A DNA stretch of 29,652 nt from Haplomitrium mnioides (lineage: Eukaryota > Marchantiophyta > Haplomitriopsida > Calobryales), in NCBI GenBank assembly GCA_049999725.1, contig JBNGIS010033802.1:1-29652 (forward strand). Reading direction: 5' to 3'. Below, in pieces: positions 1 through 8,730 of this stretch; position 1 is the stretch's first letter; every line of letters starts with the position of its first letter. Under the pieces are notes generated by a model. That model was not told where the DNA came from. It ran no database searches and worked only from the letters and a program-made list of their open reading frames with translations. The position numbers were made by a program, and so were the translations under genes.

Positions 1-261
1 GAAGCAGCTTGGGGTGTGTATCTTGAGCTCGAGGGGGAGTATTGAAGTTACGAGCTCTAACTATCGGTTAACTTGGCAGCCACCTTAGCACAGTTACGTT
101 AGCACAGTTAGCTTAATGTATATATAAGGGGTTGATTGAGATGCACACTATGCTCTCTCATTCCCCTCTGTATTTGTTGGCGCTCCTGCCGTATAGTGAA
201 GACATTCTTGCATATTGTGTTTGTGCATGTGTTCTTGATCTCTCTGCTTCTAATTCTAACA
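1..261 (+). mobile_element. 3' end of a Ty1/copia-like retrotransposon with its LTR
   Basis: A purine-rich polypurine tract (gagggggagt, 31-40) is followed two bases later by a block that begins TGAAGTTAC at 43 and ends TTCTAACA at 261, so it has the TG...CA ends of an LTR of about 219 bp. A TATA box lies inside it. The order PPT then LTR means this is the 3' LTR of an element on the plus strand whose body lies left of the window. It is unlike the LTRs of the other copia elements here. It abuts gypsy copy A at 262 and breaks that element's RNase H. The LTR limits are read from termini only, since no second LTR is in the window. Confidence 0.7.
118..131 (+). promoter_or_regulatory. TATA box of the copia LTR
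   Basis: TATATATAAGGGG lies about 75 bp into the LTR, the usual place for the U3 promoter of a plant LTR retrotransposon. Transcription would start roughly 30 bp downstream and run out of the LTR into position 262 onward. Activity is inferred, not shown. Confidence 0.55.
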
Positions 262-1932
262 AGGACTTGTATCCACTATGAGCACTATTGGCTTACCCCC
301 TTCATATGAAATTCCTTGAAGAACAGGTGGTGAAGACAAGATTTCCTTCAATTGTCGCATTGCTACTCGTTGCTTTTCTTCCCATTTGAACTTCTTTCCT
401 TTTCTTAATAATGAATAAAGAAGATCTGCTATATTTGCAAAATGAAGAGTTCATATGTGATAAAAGACACATGCTTCTAAGAATCTGCGCACCTCAATTA
501 TCGAAGTCAATGTTCTCTTCATCATTTGAATGGCATTCACTTTAGTTGGATCAGGTTTTCGTCCATACTATCTACACAAATGTCCTACAATGACTATATC
601 ATATACTCCAAATAGTGGTTTAGCTCTTGAAAGGGTTAAGTGTACTTCTTCCAGCCTCGATAACATCTGGTCACAATCTGAAATATGGTCAGCAACAAAT
701 TTACGACACCCCCTTTGATTTAAGGACTCATCTTTACCTTCTTCCATACAACCCTTGATTGGAAGATCATCCACGAAAGACATAGTCTTCTTTGGAATAA
801 ACTCCCGCAATACTTTATTCATCTCACTCATCATATGAGCAACTGAATTTGTTGCTCCTTGCGGCAAAGTGCACATCCTTACCAACCCTATTAGAGTTCT
901 CATAGTGGTGATATCCCTGCTCCCTACAGCAAGTTGGAATTGATCATACCCTGAATAGACCTCACCAATGGAATAAATAGCTCTACTTGCAAAAGATCCA
1001 GCAAATTCATCAACTATAGGTCCCATCCCTGTATTTCTGATTGTAACTTGGTTGACAGGCTGCATATCTTGAATAAATCGCAGTCCTCCATTCTTCTTTG
1101 GAACTGTAAACCAACGATTCGAGTAGGACGCAAAAGATGGTTCAAGAATCCTCATTTGTAGCCTTTCTTTTAACAAGTCCATAAGCTTGGGCATATGCAT
1201 TCTAGGGACTAGAATAGGTTGTAAATCCCATAGCGCATGTGAAACATTAAATATCACCATTAGAGCTACTGCCTTCGAATCAACACACCCAATTTTAGTT
1301 GTTGTAAAAGCAAATGCTTTCCCATGTTTCGTCAATATTTCTTTGAATTCAAGCTCTTCTTTTGGCAACAAAAAATCATTTGACCCCACTTTCAGCTCTT
1401 GAAGTGTAGCATCTATAAATTTGTGACCAATCTACCCTACCTCTGCCAAGCTTTTCTCTTTGGAAGCTTGAAACTCTTGTAACTTGGAATCTGATGGTAA
1501 AGGTAATCCCATAGGTCATACACTCTTGTATACTGTTTTATACTTGGTCTCCACTTGAATTTCATGTTGTAGAAAATCTGCAATAACTGAGTAGACCTTG
1601 CGAGAATGTAGTTATACAATCTGATCTTGATTTCCTCGTTTGAGCTTGCCAATCACTTCCAATGCTTTCTTTGAAATATCTTGCACCCCCAGCTCCAGGT
1701 ATATACCATCAATAGTCTCTCTCTCACTCAAAACACCCACTTTTTTTAGTTGTTTTTCAAATTTTCTCACAACCCTATGGTCTTCTCTCGCTAAACCTTC
1801 AATCCAAATATATACCACCATTACATCATCTGAAACCTGTACAAACTTCTTGCAACCTGAATCTTCATAAACTTTCAGGCCATCCACTTCTCCCATACCA
1901 CCATAATCTTGCTCTATAGTGGTATTGATTAA
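262..1932 (-). pseudogene. Ty3/gypsy copy A pol: linker, reverse transcriptase, start of RNase H
   Basis: One frame runs from 1932 down to about 568 with only a few stops. It starts with a linker conserved in copy B (YEDSGCKKFVQ..DD.MVV, 1896-1612), then a KHGKAFAFTT block (about 1330), RWFTVPKKNGGLRFIQD in the RT fingers, SIGEVYSGYDQF in the palm, LPQGATNS, and the catalytic FVDDLPIKG near 780. Below 568 the reading continues after a stop as GRKPDP..VNAIQ, an RRFL.AC.FYHI thumb segment, FKWEEKQR and ends at LIVDTSP, the first RNase H acidic motif. It is cut there by the copia LTR at 261. The integrase is missing. An FVDD box with PIKG differs from the YVDD/YIDD of most plant gypsy lineages. 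Not functional, because of stops and truncation. Confidence 0.85.
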
Positions 1933-1938
1933 AAATCA
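1927..1938 (-). promoter_or_regulatory. Candidate -1 frameshift site in gypsy copy A
   Basis: The protease frame ends GAT-TTT-TAA. Slipping back one base on the run of five T gives TTT-TTA-ATC, which is the frame of the linker and RT (1932 to 1896 is a whole number of codons). Copy B has the same bases at 6846-6856. See the findings. A slippery run followed at once by a stop is consistent with pausing, but this is inference. Confidence 0.45.
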
Positions 1939-2249
1939 GTAAATTCCTCTCGTACGTTGGGTAGTGAATAATTTCTCAGGGTGTTCTTATTTCTTTCGTG
2001 GTTGGCTGGGACAATTGTGAACTGAACTGTCCTCTTCCCATCCATACTTCTTATTCTTGCATATGATGAACCATCATCTAAGACCTTTGTCTCCATTCAG
2101 ACAGCTATGACAAATGGCTGCCCCGAAATGATTGGGCAAGAAGTCTCCTCTTGCACAAATAGATTCTAAGCAACAATCACATCTCTAATCTTCACCATCA
2201 CATCTGGACAAGCTCCATATAATTTTCCCATTGAATTACTAGCACCTCG
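1929..2249 (-). pseudogene. Ty3/gypsy copy A protease, C-terminal part
   Basis: The minus strand reads GASNS.GKLYGACPDVMVKI at the right edge, then NLFVQEET..PII..QPF, METKVLDDGSSYARIRS and ends EEFTDF then TAA. It matches, almost residue for residue, the retropepsin region of copy B at 6533-6854. Two stops interrupt it: TAG where copy B has TAT, and TGA where copy B has CGA. The catalytic Asp segment, which in copy B lies just upstream (LIDYGSEVNF), is absent because the element is cut at 2249/2250 by the repeat block that begins TGTCGTG. Confidence 0.75.
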
Positions 2250-2250
2250 G

Positions 2251-2799
2251 TGTCGTGTTGTGGGTCGGCTACTGCTTGAACCCACCAAGTATCTCTATAT
2301 GAAAGAGGATTATGTAAGTGAAGTTTATGAAGTAGATAGGAACCAGACCTGCTAAGGAGATGTGGGAGGATTAGGTGGTCATTAGAGGAAAAATGGGTTT
2401 TTTGATTTTTCAGCAAAATTTGTACAGAGTAAACTGCATTCTTATTAGGTAAGGATTGGAGCTAGAATTTCATGGGCATATTATTTATGTTAAATGTAGT
2501 TAGTAACAATTTACAAAAGTGAAAAATCTATTGTAAACCAGGAGTTATAATTGGTCAAAGGTCAAATAGGACTCAATCAAAAAGTCAAAACAGAGAGTAT
2601 ATGGAGAAAATAAAATGCAAATATTAATTATTGGTAGAAAGCTTATTTTATAGGCTTTCCAACAAGGTATAGTGCATGTGATTTGGACTAGTATCAAGGA
2701 TTTTAGAGGGATTCTTCTAGAAGCACTAAAAATGAGAAAAGTCAAGAAAAGCTACTTTAATCTTTGACTTGCTCCTTGAGGAAATCTCGAAATATGAGA
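2251..2799. repeat. 549-bp tandem direct repeat, unit 1
   Basis: Starts TGTCGTGTTGTGGGTCG and ends GAAATATGAGA. It is followed immediately by a second copy of the same length with scattered substitutions and no large gap. It contains no credible coding frame. The left edge coincides with the break in the gypsy A protease, so it is most simply the U3 part of an LTR that inserted there or a duplicated LTR segment. Confidence 0.85.
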
Positions 2800-3348
2800 T
2801 GTCGTGTTGTGGGTCGTCTACTGTTTGAACACACCAAGTATCTCTCTATGAAAGAGGATTATGTAAGTGAAATTTATGAAGTAGATAGGAACCAGACTTG
2901 CTAAGGAGATGTGGGAGGATTAGGTGGTCATTAGAGGAAAAATGGGTTATTCGGTTTTTCAGCAAAATTTGTACAGAGTAAACTGCGTTCTTATTAGGTA
3001 AGGATTGGAGCTAGAATTTCATAGACATATTATTTATGTTAAATGTAGTTAGTAACAATTTACAAAAGTGAAAAATCTATTGTAAACCAGGAGTTATAAT
3101 TGGTCAAAGATCAAATAGGACTCGATCAAAAAGTCAAAACAGAGAGTATTTGGAGAAAGTAAAATGAAAATATTAATTTATAAGTACAAATTGTATTTTG
3201 TAAGCTTTCCAACAAGGTATAGTACAGGTGGTTTGGACTAGTATCAAGGATTTTAGAGGGATTCTTCTAGAAGCACTAAAAAGGAGAAAAGTCAAGAAAA
3301 GCTACTTTAATCTTTGACTTGCTCCTTGAGGGAATCTTGAAATATGAA
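2800..3348. repeat. 549-bp tandem direct repeat, unit 2
   Basis: Second unit of the tandem pair, beginning TGTCGTGTTGTGGGTCG at 2800. Unlike unit 1 it continues without a break into about 500 bp of promoter-like DNA with a TATA box at 3638. Unit 1 therefore looks like a partial copy and unit 2 like the start of the complete LTR-like block. Confidence 0.85.
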
Positions 3349-3637
3349 AGTAGCTTTTGTATTAGGTACAAATAAAATGGAATCAGCTGACTAGGTTAGA
3401 TTCTTGGTCAAGGAAAGCTCCAATTGAGAAGCTTCTTCTTGAAAAAAGTAAGAAAAAGTTAAAGTTACTTTAGAGCTAATTTTGAGAAATGCTTCAAATG
3501 AGAAGCTTCTTAGGAAAAAGGCAATGATACTTTAGTAGATATTCTAGGAGATACTTTTGAATTTAAAATTAAAAGGCTAGCTTTTACATAGGGTAAAAGC
3601 ATCTCTAGGTTTTACTAGTAGTAATTAGTTAGACTAG

Positions 3638-3645
3638 TATATAAA
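3638..3645 (+). promoter_or_regulatory. TATA box of the LTR-like block
   Basis: TATATAAA followed by a GA-rich stretch (gagggagaagagagagc). This is a classical plant core promoter layout and would drive a plus-strand transcript through 3846-7440. Confidence 0.55.
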
Positions 3646-3845
3646 GAGGGAGAAGAGAGAGCAAAAGGGACCTAGTTTTCATTTTGAGCTTGGAGAGGCT
3701 TGAGCTTAGACTTCATTAGGGGAGTTCATTCTTGGAGAACTGTTGGGGAAGCGTTTGGAGGAGCTCTTGGAAGAGCTACTAAGAAGACTCATTGGAGGAG
3801 GACAATCATCTAAGGAGGGATTTCCAATCAAGCGACGAGTTTTGA

Positions 3846-4112
3846 ATGTCAAGTGAAGACGTGATAAGAAAGTGGCTACGAATTTTAGAAATTGTGAGAA
3901 GAATAGACAATGTACCGCCACCACGCAACAACAATGAGTTGAAATATTTTATCAACTTGATGAACTACTACTTATTCTTGCTAAACGACTTTGTCTCTTT
4001 GGCTGCACCATTGTATCAACGTTTGTACTCTTCAATGGAGTGGGTATGGAATGTGGAATACCATTTTAGAGTCCATTTTATATCTAGAGTTCTAAATGGC
4101 TTCAACGGGTGA
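3846..4112 (+). pseudogene. Ty3/gypsy RT thumb/connection fragment of another family
   Basis: An 88-residue open frame reads ILEIVRRIDNVPPPRNNNEL, then KYFINLMNYY, FLLNDFVSLAAPLYQRL and SMEWVWNVEYH. This is the segment between RT and RNase H of Ty3/gypsy polyproteins (I..IPPPRN.KELKSFLG..NYYR.FI..F...A.PLY.LL....W.W). It differs clearly from the matching segment of gypsy A at about 380-560 (RRFL.AC.FYHI), so it comes from a different family. It sits between the LTR-like block and gag, where no pol sequence belongs, so it was inserted or brought in by recombination. Both ends are truncated. Confidence 0.65.
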
Positions 4113-4562
4113 CTAAGGAATGACCATCGTAGTACGAGTATTTATCGTGGCTAAGATCCATATGCGTCAACGGTTGGTTGAGCAATTTGGAGTGGAAAGA
4201 ATAGAGAAAATTTCGGCAGATTCTAACCCATTTGTGTTTCTTATTCTAATTCAAGCAATTTGCGAGGTCCATATCTTTGTATTATGGTAGGTGTGGCGGA
4301 AAGACAAGCTCAAGTAAAGGAATATTATCAATGCACAAAACTGAGAACGGCGATGAGATCGCAACAGATTATTTGTGAAATTTCAAACGCATTGGTGTTT
4401 GCAAAAGGATCAATTCCAACAATTTCTATGCAGCCAATGTGTTGATGTGTGTTTACTAGCTACAGCCAGATACCATGTGTATTTCCAGAGAAGAAAACGC
4501 GTACTACGACAGTTGGTGAACCTAACGTGAAACTTCTGGGGTAGCACAAGTGAGCATTCATC
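4113..4562. other. Unassigned leader between the RT fragment and gag
   Basis: About 450 bp with no recognisable domain. A 61-residue open frame (4260-4445) shows no motif. By position this may be the untranslated leader of gypsy copy B, possibly with foreign DNA in it. I see no clear tRNA-complementary primer site. Confidence 0.4.
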
Positions 4563-5747
4563 ATGGATAGTTCAAGGTCTCTTCACTCTTCAAGTATGCA
4601 AATTGATCCAGCAATGGCTCAAATGTTTCAAGCTTTTGCTTTCTTTATGCAACAACAACATGTTACAGAGCGGAAGGAAGCAATGCCTACCAAAGCCTTG
4701 CAATCTATTGTGGGGATTTTGGACCAGTTTGATGGTCACAACATCTCAAGATATATCGAGTTATATTCTCGAGAAATGGAGCTACACAAGGTACCAAAAC
4801 AAGAAAGAATTGAGTCCTTTGAGCTTGCTATTGTACCAGAGATTTGACACCAAGTGAGAAGGATTATTCAAGATCACAAATAGAGTTGAGATAATTTTGT
4901 CGTACAATTAAAGGAGGAATTTTCTTTGGAAGATGAAGATAAAGTCACCAAGAAGTCATTCCTTGAGTGGGTAACCAAAGGCAACAAAGACTTAGTTGCC
5001 ACAAAGTTATTGCAAGAATTCGAGCGACAATTTGTGCAACTTTCAAGGGTTGAGAAACTGTCTTTGGCAGCTGATAAGGTAGAGCTCTTTTTACAGTCGT
5101 CAATTGGAAGTTTGCAAGCAAAGCTAGAGGTGTTACTTGAAGATAGAATAGAGGAAAATGGGCTGACTTCAGATTGGAAGAAGGTATGTGAAGTGGTTAG
5201 CGTATTAACAAAAAGGGAGCTACGAAGAGGCAAGGTAGTGGCTCGACCTGAAACTAAGCCGCCGCCACGCATTATATCATGAAATCAACCAGTCATCAAT
5301 CAAACTGGTGCATCACCAAATGCAGCAATTCCAAAGCCTTTGATCACTCCACAAAAGGATTCGATAGAGGAACTAGTCAAAGGGATAAAAGATCTGAAAA
5401 TTCAGGTTGCCAAATTGGAAGAAGCCAAGGGTGTGATAGAAAATCGGTTAACAACAAGACCAGGGTTTGTACATCAATGTATTTGGTGTGATAGCACCAA
5501 TCATTCAAGAAAAGAGTGTGATGACTTTGGCATGAAGCTAAGTACAGGAGTATTGTGTTGGAAAGAGGGAAAAATTGCTCTCAAAGAGAGTAATGAGATC
5601 CTATGGACCAATTTTGGGAAAGGAGGAATGAAAAAATCAGTGGAAGAGTTACTGGCTAAAACTGCGGCAACAACAACAGAAGCCTCATCATATGCAGTTG
5701 GGGTGGATGCTAGTTTTGGCCCACATGAGCAAACAAGAGCTATCTAG
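4563..5747 (+). pseudogene. Ty3/gypsy copy B gag with CCHC zinc knuckle
   Basis: The frame opening with MDSSRSLHSSSMQIDPAMAQ at 4563 continues in phase to 5747 and on through the protease; only point stops interrupt it (TGA, TAG and TGA near 4845-4890, TGA at 5280, TAG at 5745). It holds a capsid-like helical stretch (QSIVGILDQFDGHNISRYIE, then SLEDEDKVTKKSFLEWVTKG, FERQFVQLSRVEKLSLAADK), a proline-rich break (PETKPPPR), a coiled-coil-like segment (5364-5440) and a zinc knuckle CIWCDSTNHSRKEC, spaced C-x2-C-x4-H-x4-C, near 5480-5522. Gag packages RNA in the cytoplasmic particle. Every stop fits CAG to TAG or CGA to TGA. Confidence 0.75.
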
Positions 5748-5765
5748 AGTAGAGCTATAGACACT

Positions 5766-6854
5766 ATGGTGAATGGGAAGACTTCACGAGAGGAAAAATT
5801 AAGAACAACAACAGTCATACAAAATGCTACTGGTTGGGAGGATCCAGTAGACACAATGTCCATCCATGCATATATTGCACGAAGCCACCATGAGGTATTA
5901 TTGGAAGAGAAAAGAAAGAGAGATGAAGTTGGTTCCTCTGAGGAAAGATCAAAAAGACAACTACGAGGAGAGAAAACACAACCATCACAATCGACTTGTG
6001 AAGAGGTTATGGAGGAGGTTGTAATCGAGAAAGTGAGAGGCAAGACCAAGGAAAAGGAGAGGCAACCAGCCTACAAGTTGCAATCCGATATAGAAGCAGC
6101 TACTGATCTCAAAGAGGTTCTAGAAGAGAAAGTGTTAAATGCCAAGGTGGAATTCACCTTACGAGAGATTCTTCGCATTGCCAAGAAAGAGTTTCATGAC
6201 ATGATCATTGATACCATCAAGAGAAAGAGGCAGCTTACTACAGAAGTTGCAGTGTCGCATGTAATGGATACAAGAGTGACAAAAGACGAGGAAGAAGCAT
6301 TAGTAAATTGCTGCTCAAATTTCAGAATTGACAAAAATCTGGATGAAAAGCCTGCTAGCCATTATGCAATTGATTACTGGGCTAGAGCAACTACATAGAC
6401 TTTGATCAAAATAGTTGACCTTTCTTATCTTGTTATGACACTCATTGACTATGGTTCAGAAGTTAATTTCATGTCAAAAGAGATCTACAATCGTGGGAAG
6501 TGGCCGATCGACGTAGAGCATGGTTGGATGATCTGAGGTGCAAGTAATTCAAAGGGAAAATTATATGGAGCTTGTCCAGATGTGATGGTGAAGATTGGGG
6601 ATGTGGCTGTTACTTATAATCTATTTGTGCAAGAGGAGACTTCGTACCCGATCATTTTGGAGCAACCATTTATCATAGCTGTTCGAATGGAAACAAAGGT
6701 TTTAGATGATGGCTCATCATACGCACGAATAAGGAGTAAGAATGGGAAGAGTACAATTCAGTTCATAACAGTCCCAGCCAACCACGAAAGAAATAGGAAC
6801 ACCTTGAGAAATTATGCACTACCAAACGTAAAAGAGGAATTTACTGATTTTTAA
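5766..6854 (+). pseudogene. Ty3/gypsy copy B spacer and aspartic protease
   Basis: In phase with gag, so gag and protease form one reading frame of about 760 codons. First comes a charged, helical spacer (EEKRKRDEVGSSEERSKRQL and onward), then the retropepsin: LIDYGSEVNFMSKEIYN near 6440-6485 holds the Asp-x-Gly catalytic triad with Tyr instead of Thr/Ser, followed by GASNSKGKLYGACPDVMVKI, FVQEETSYPIILEQPF and DDGSSYARIRSKNGK. Stops at 6396 (TAG) and about 6534 (TGA). The frame ends EEFTDF-TAA at 6852, as it does in copy A. Retropepsin would cut the polyprotein during particle maturation. DYG instead of DTG/DSG may be a decay change. Confidence 0.75.
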
Positions 6855-6857
6855 TCA
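6846..6857 (+). promoter_or_regulatory. Candidate -1 frameshift site in gypsy copy B
   Basis: The protease frame reads GAT-TTT-TAA at 6846-6854. Moving back one base gives TTT-TTA-ATC, in phase with the linker open frame at 6887. The same layout occurs in copy A at 1938-1927. Confidence 0.45.
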
Positions 6858-7440
6858 ATACCACAATAGAGTAGGATTATGGTGGCATGGAGGAGAAGGA
6901 AGGCCTGCAAAAATATGAAGATTCAGGTTGCAAGAAGTTTGTACAGATTTCAGATGATGCAATGGTGGTACATATTCAAATTGAAGGTTTGTCGAGAGAA
7001 GACCGTAGGGTGGTGAGAAAAACCAAAAAAAAACTAAAAAGAGTGGGTGTTTTGAGTGAGGTAGAGACTATTAATGGTATATATATGGAGCTAGGGGTGC
7101 AAGATATTTCAGATGAAGCATTAGAAGCGATTGGAAAGCTCATATAAGGAAATCAAGATTAGATCGTACAGCTATAGTCTCGCGAGGCCTACTCAGTTAT
7201 TGCAGATTTTCTACAACATGCAGTTCAAGTGGAGACCAAGTATAAAACAATATACAAGAAGAAGAGCTTGAATTGAAAGAAATGTTGAGGAAACACGGAA
7301 AAGCATTTGCTTTTACAACAGCTGAAATTGGGTGTGTTGATCCGGAGGTAGTAGCTCCAATGGTGATATTTACTATTCCACATGCAAGGCCTGTGCTAGA
7401 CCCAAAGCAAAGATCTAAGATCCAATCTCACTATGTTAAT
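6851..7440 (+). pseudogene. Ty3/gypsy copy B pol, truncated N-terminal part
   Basis: In the -1 frame after the protease stop, the linker reads YEDSGCKKFVQISDDAMVVH, then SREDRRVVRK, ETINGIYMELGVQDISDEAL, matching copy A at 1896-1612. After stops (CTC ATA TAA where copy A has an Arg codon; TAG where copy A has CAG) it resumes as SVIADFLQH..VQVETKYKT. A piece present in copy A (about 1400-1510) is missing here. The last recognisable stretch is KEMLRKHGKAFAFTTAEIGC and VVAPMVIFTIPHARPVLD, ending near 7400. The whole RT is absent because the element stops where the methyltransferase-like gene begins. Confidence 0.75.
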
Positions 7441-7452
7441 AAATGGTCAATT

Positions 7453-7708
7453 AAAATTTATAAAGAGCCTGCAGCTTTTGATATACATTCAGAGGAGCAT
7501 CATCTCTTGGATGTTTAAGTTTGGCTGAAACCACATGACAACTAAACACACTACGTATTATTCGTCGAGGGAGACCACTTGCTTGAGTAAGTTGCAAATA
7601 AAAAAGCTTGATGCTCCTCTTTCCTTCTTTTTTCCAGAAGCCCACTATCCAATACTCTTGGGCGTGTGCAATCTTGGACCACTGAAATGATGAATGCTTC
7701 TTTTGTCC
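7453..7708 (-). CDS. Exon 4: second half of the methyltransferase-like domain, truncated
   Basis: The acceptor TTCTTATACAG is followed by GQKKHSSFQWSKIAHAQEYW, IVGFWKKEGKR, LPRRIIRSVF and ends PLNVYQKLQALYKF, then TAA at 7453. EYWIVGFW resembles the E.ILVG(F/Y) strand after the target-recognition region, and PLN-YQK-QALY resembles the N..EKP..LL motif (motif X) that precedes the SAM-binding FxGxG motif I in permuted methyltransferases. Motif I itself is missing because gypsy-derived DNA begins within about 50 bp. The joined product could not bind SAM normally. Confidence 0.5.
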
Positions 7709-7804
7709 CTGTATAAGAAAAACAAACAAATCAAACATTGAAAACAATGTGCAAGAAAACTAAAGACGGTAAACTAAAAAACCAAAAAATAAAAAAATCC
7801 CTAC

Positions 7805-8361
7805 CTAATATCGTGGTTGATGGCACAACAAACCTCCAAAAGAGCATCCTCGACAGTGCCAAATTGTTGTGGCAAATGTATAATCACAAAAGACCAAAAA
7901 TTTGAGGTCGTGATTGTCGCAAAAGATGAAACCATATCAAAAATTTCATCTTTGGAAAAAGGTTTTGAATCGTCATGCTTGCATTCCTTAAGGTTGCAAT
8001 CGTAAGGAATATCCGCAATTGCCAACGTGAAATGCCTAGGTTTTACAAATCCCTTCAATTGACAAACGTTAGCCTCCTCGTTGACTTGATATTATACTAG
8101 GTTGAGACCATCAACATAGGACAGTAAGTCCTCATCCTCGTCTCTCACAACCCTATCAGTTGGAAGATATGCAACATCATTTTGCTTCCTTGATTTCCAC
8201 TCTCTAGCTTTTTGACAATGAAGCAGAAAAGCAAGAGGGTAGGAAACAAGTGTTGGTGCTTGGTCTTGATCTTCATAGACTTCTTTGATCCTCGATTGTT
8301 TTTGCCCTTTGGCAAATGTTGTCAAAGTTTTTGCAAGCTGAAGTTTAAATGTTTTGTCCCC
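7805..8361 (-). CDS. Exon 3: first half of the methyltransferase-like domain
   Basis: The acceptor TGTGTGTAG at 8362 leads in phase 0 to GDKTFKLQLAKTLTTFAKGQ, then YPLAFLLHCQKAREWKSRK, one stop (TAA at 8094, possibly from CAA), GFVKPRHFTLAIADIPYD, KPFSKDEIFDMVSSFA and SNFWSFVIIHLPQQFGTVED. FTLAIADIPYD fits catalytic motif IV of N4-cytosine/N6-adenine DNA methyltransferases (D/N/S-P-P-Y/F/W), with Ile in place of the first Pro; DIPY is at 8013-8002. The DDSKPF..DEI helix and the hydrophobic strand FWSFVIIH follow in the order expected for a circularly permuted (beta-class) enzyme. Donor ATTAG-GTAGGG at 7805. Confidence 0.5.
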
Positions 8362-8464
8362 CTACACACAGCAAAAACGGAAAAAAAATAAGAGGAGACA
8401 AAAAAGAAATTAAAGACTATAGAGAGAAAGACAATTTGAGCAAAGACCCTAGACTCACAACTAC

Positions 8465-8640
8465 CAAGGACATTGAAGTCCATGTGCGCAAGGACTTCAC
8501 AATCCTTGTGCGCAAGAAATTTACAATTTAGGTTTGCTTGGACTATGAAGTCCATGCGAGCATGGACTTCTAGTTCTAGATACTCATGGATTGTGAAGTT
8601 CATGCGCGCATGGACTATGAAGTCCTTGCGCCATGGACTC
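8465..8640. repeat. 24-bp palindromic minisatellite in intron 2 of the ParB/methyltransferase-like gene
   Basis: About seven degenerate units with a period of 24 bp, each built on AGTCCATGCGCGCATGGACT, a perfect 20-base palindrome in consensus, plus about four spacer bases (for example 8550-8573). It lies wholly inside the intron 8362-8730. Because 24 is a multiple of three, open frames appear by chance in several phases. Same unit and consensus as the array at 10165-10556. Confidence 0.85.
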
Positions 8641-8730
8641 AAAACCTATTTTATTATAACTAAAGACAATTCACCCTAGATTCATAGCAACTCCAAAGAA
8701 ATGAATGTATAGTTAAAAAAACAAACTTAC

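Larger units (their letters stand above)
2800..3845 (+). mobile_element. Putative 5' LTR/promoter block of the gypsy element
   Basis: The block begins with TG, carries repeated GAGAAGCTTCTT-type palindromic segments near 3427 and 3499 that could be U3 enhancer-like repeats, has a clear TATA box at 3638 and then a purine-rich leader (3646-3670). It lies upstream, in the plus orientation, of gypsy copy B gag at 4563. I could not find a convincing primer binding site or a matching 3' LTR, so calling it an LTR is inference from position and layout. The 3' limit is uncertain. Confidence 0.45.

Noticed and set aside
2198-2745. Minus-strand frames of 66-72 codons
   Set aside because: They cross the break between gypsy protease and the 549-bp repeat, or lie in the repeat, and are not kept in the second unit.
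3706-3924. Minus-strand frame of 72 codons
   Set aside because: Antisense to the LTR-like leader and the RT fragment at 3846, which has recognisable motifs.
8322-8679. Open frames on both strands across 8349-8679
   Set aside because: They run through intron 2 and its palindromic array. Splice sites at 8362 and 8730 with phase 0 joining explain the region better.
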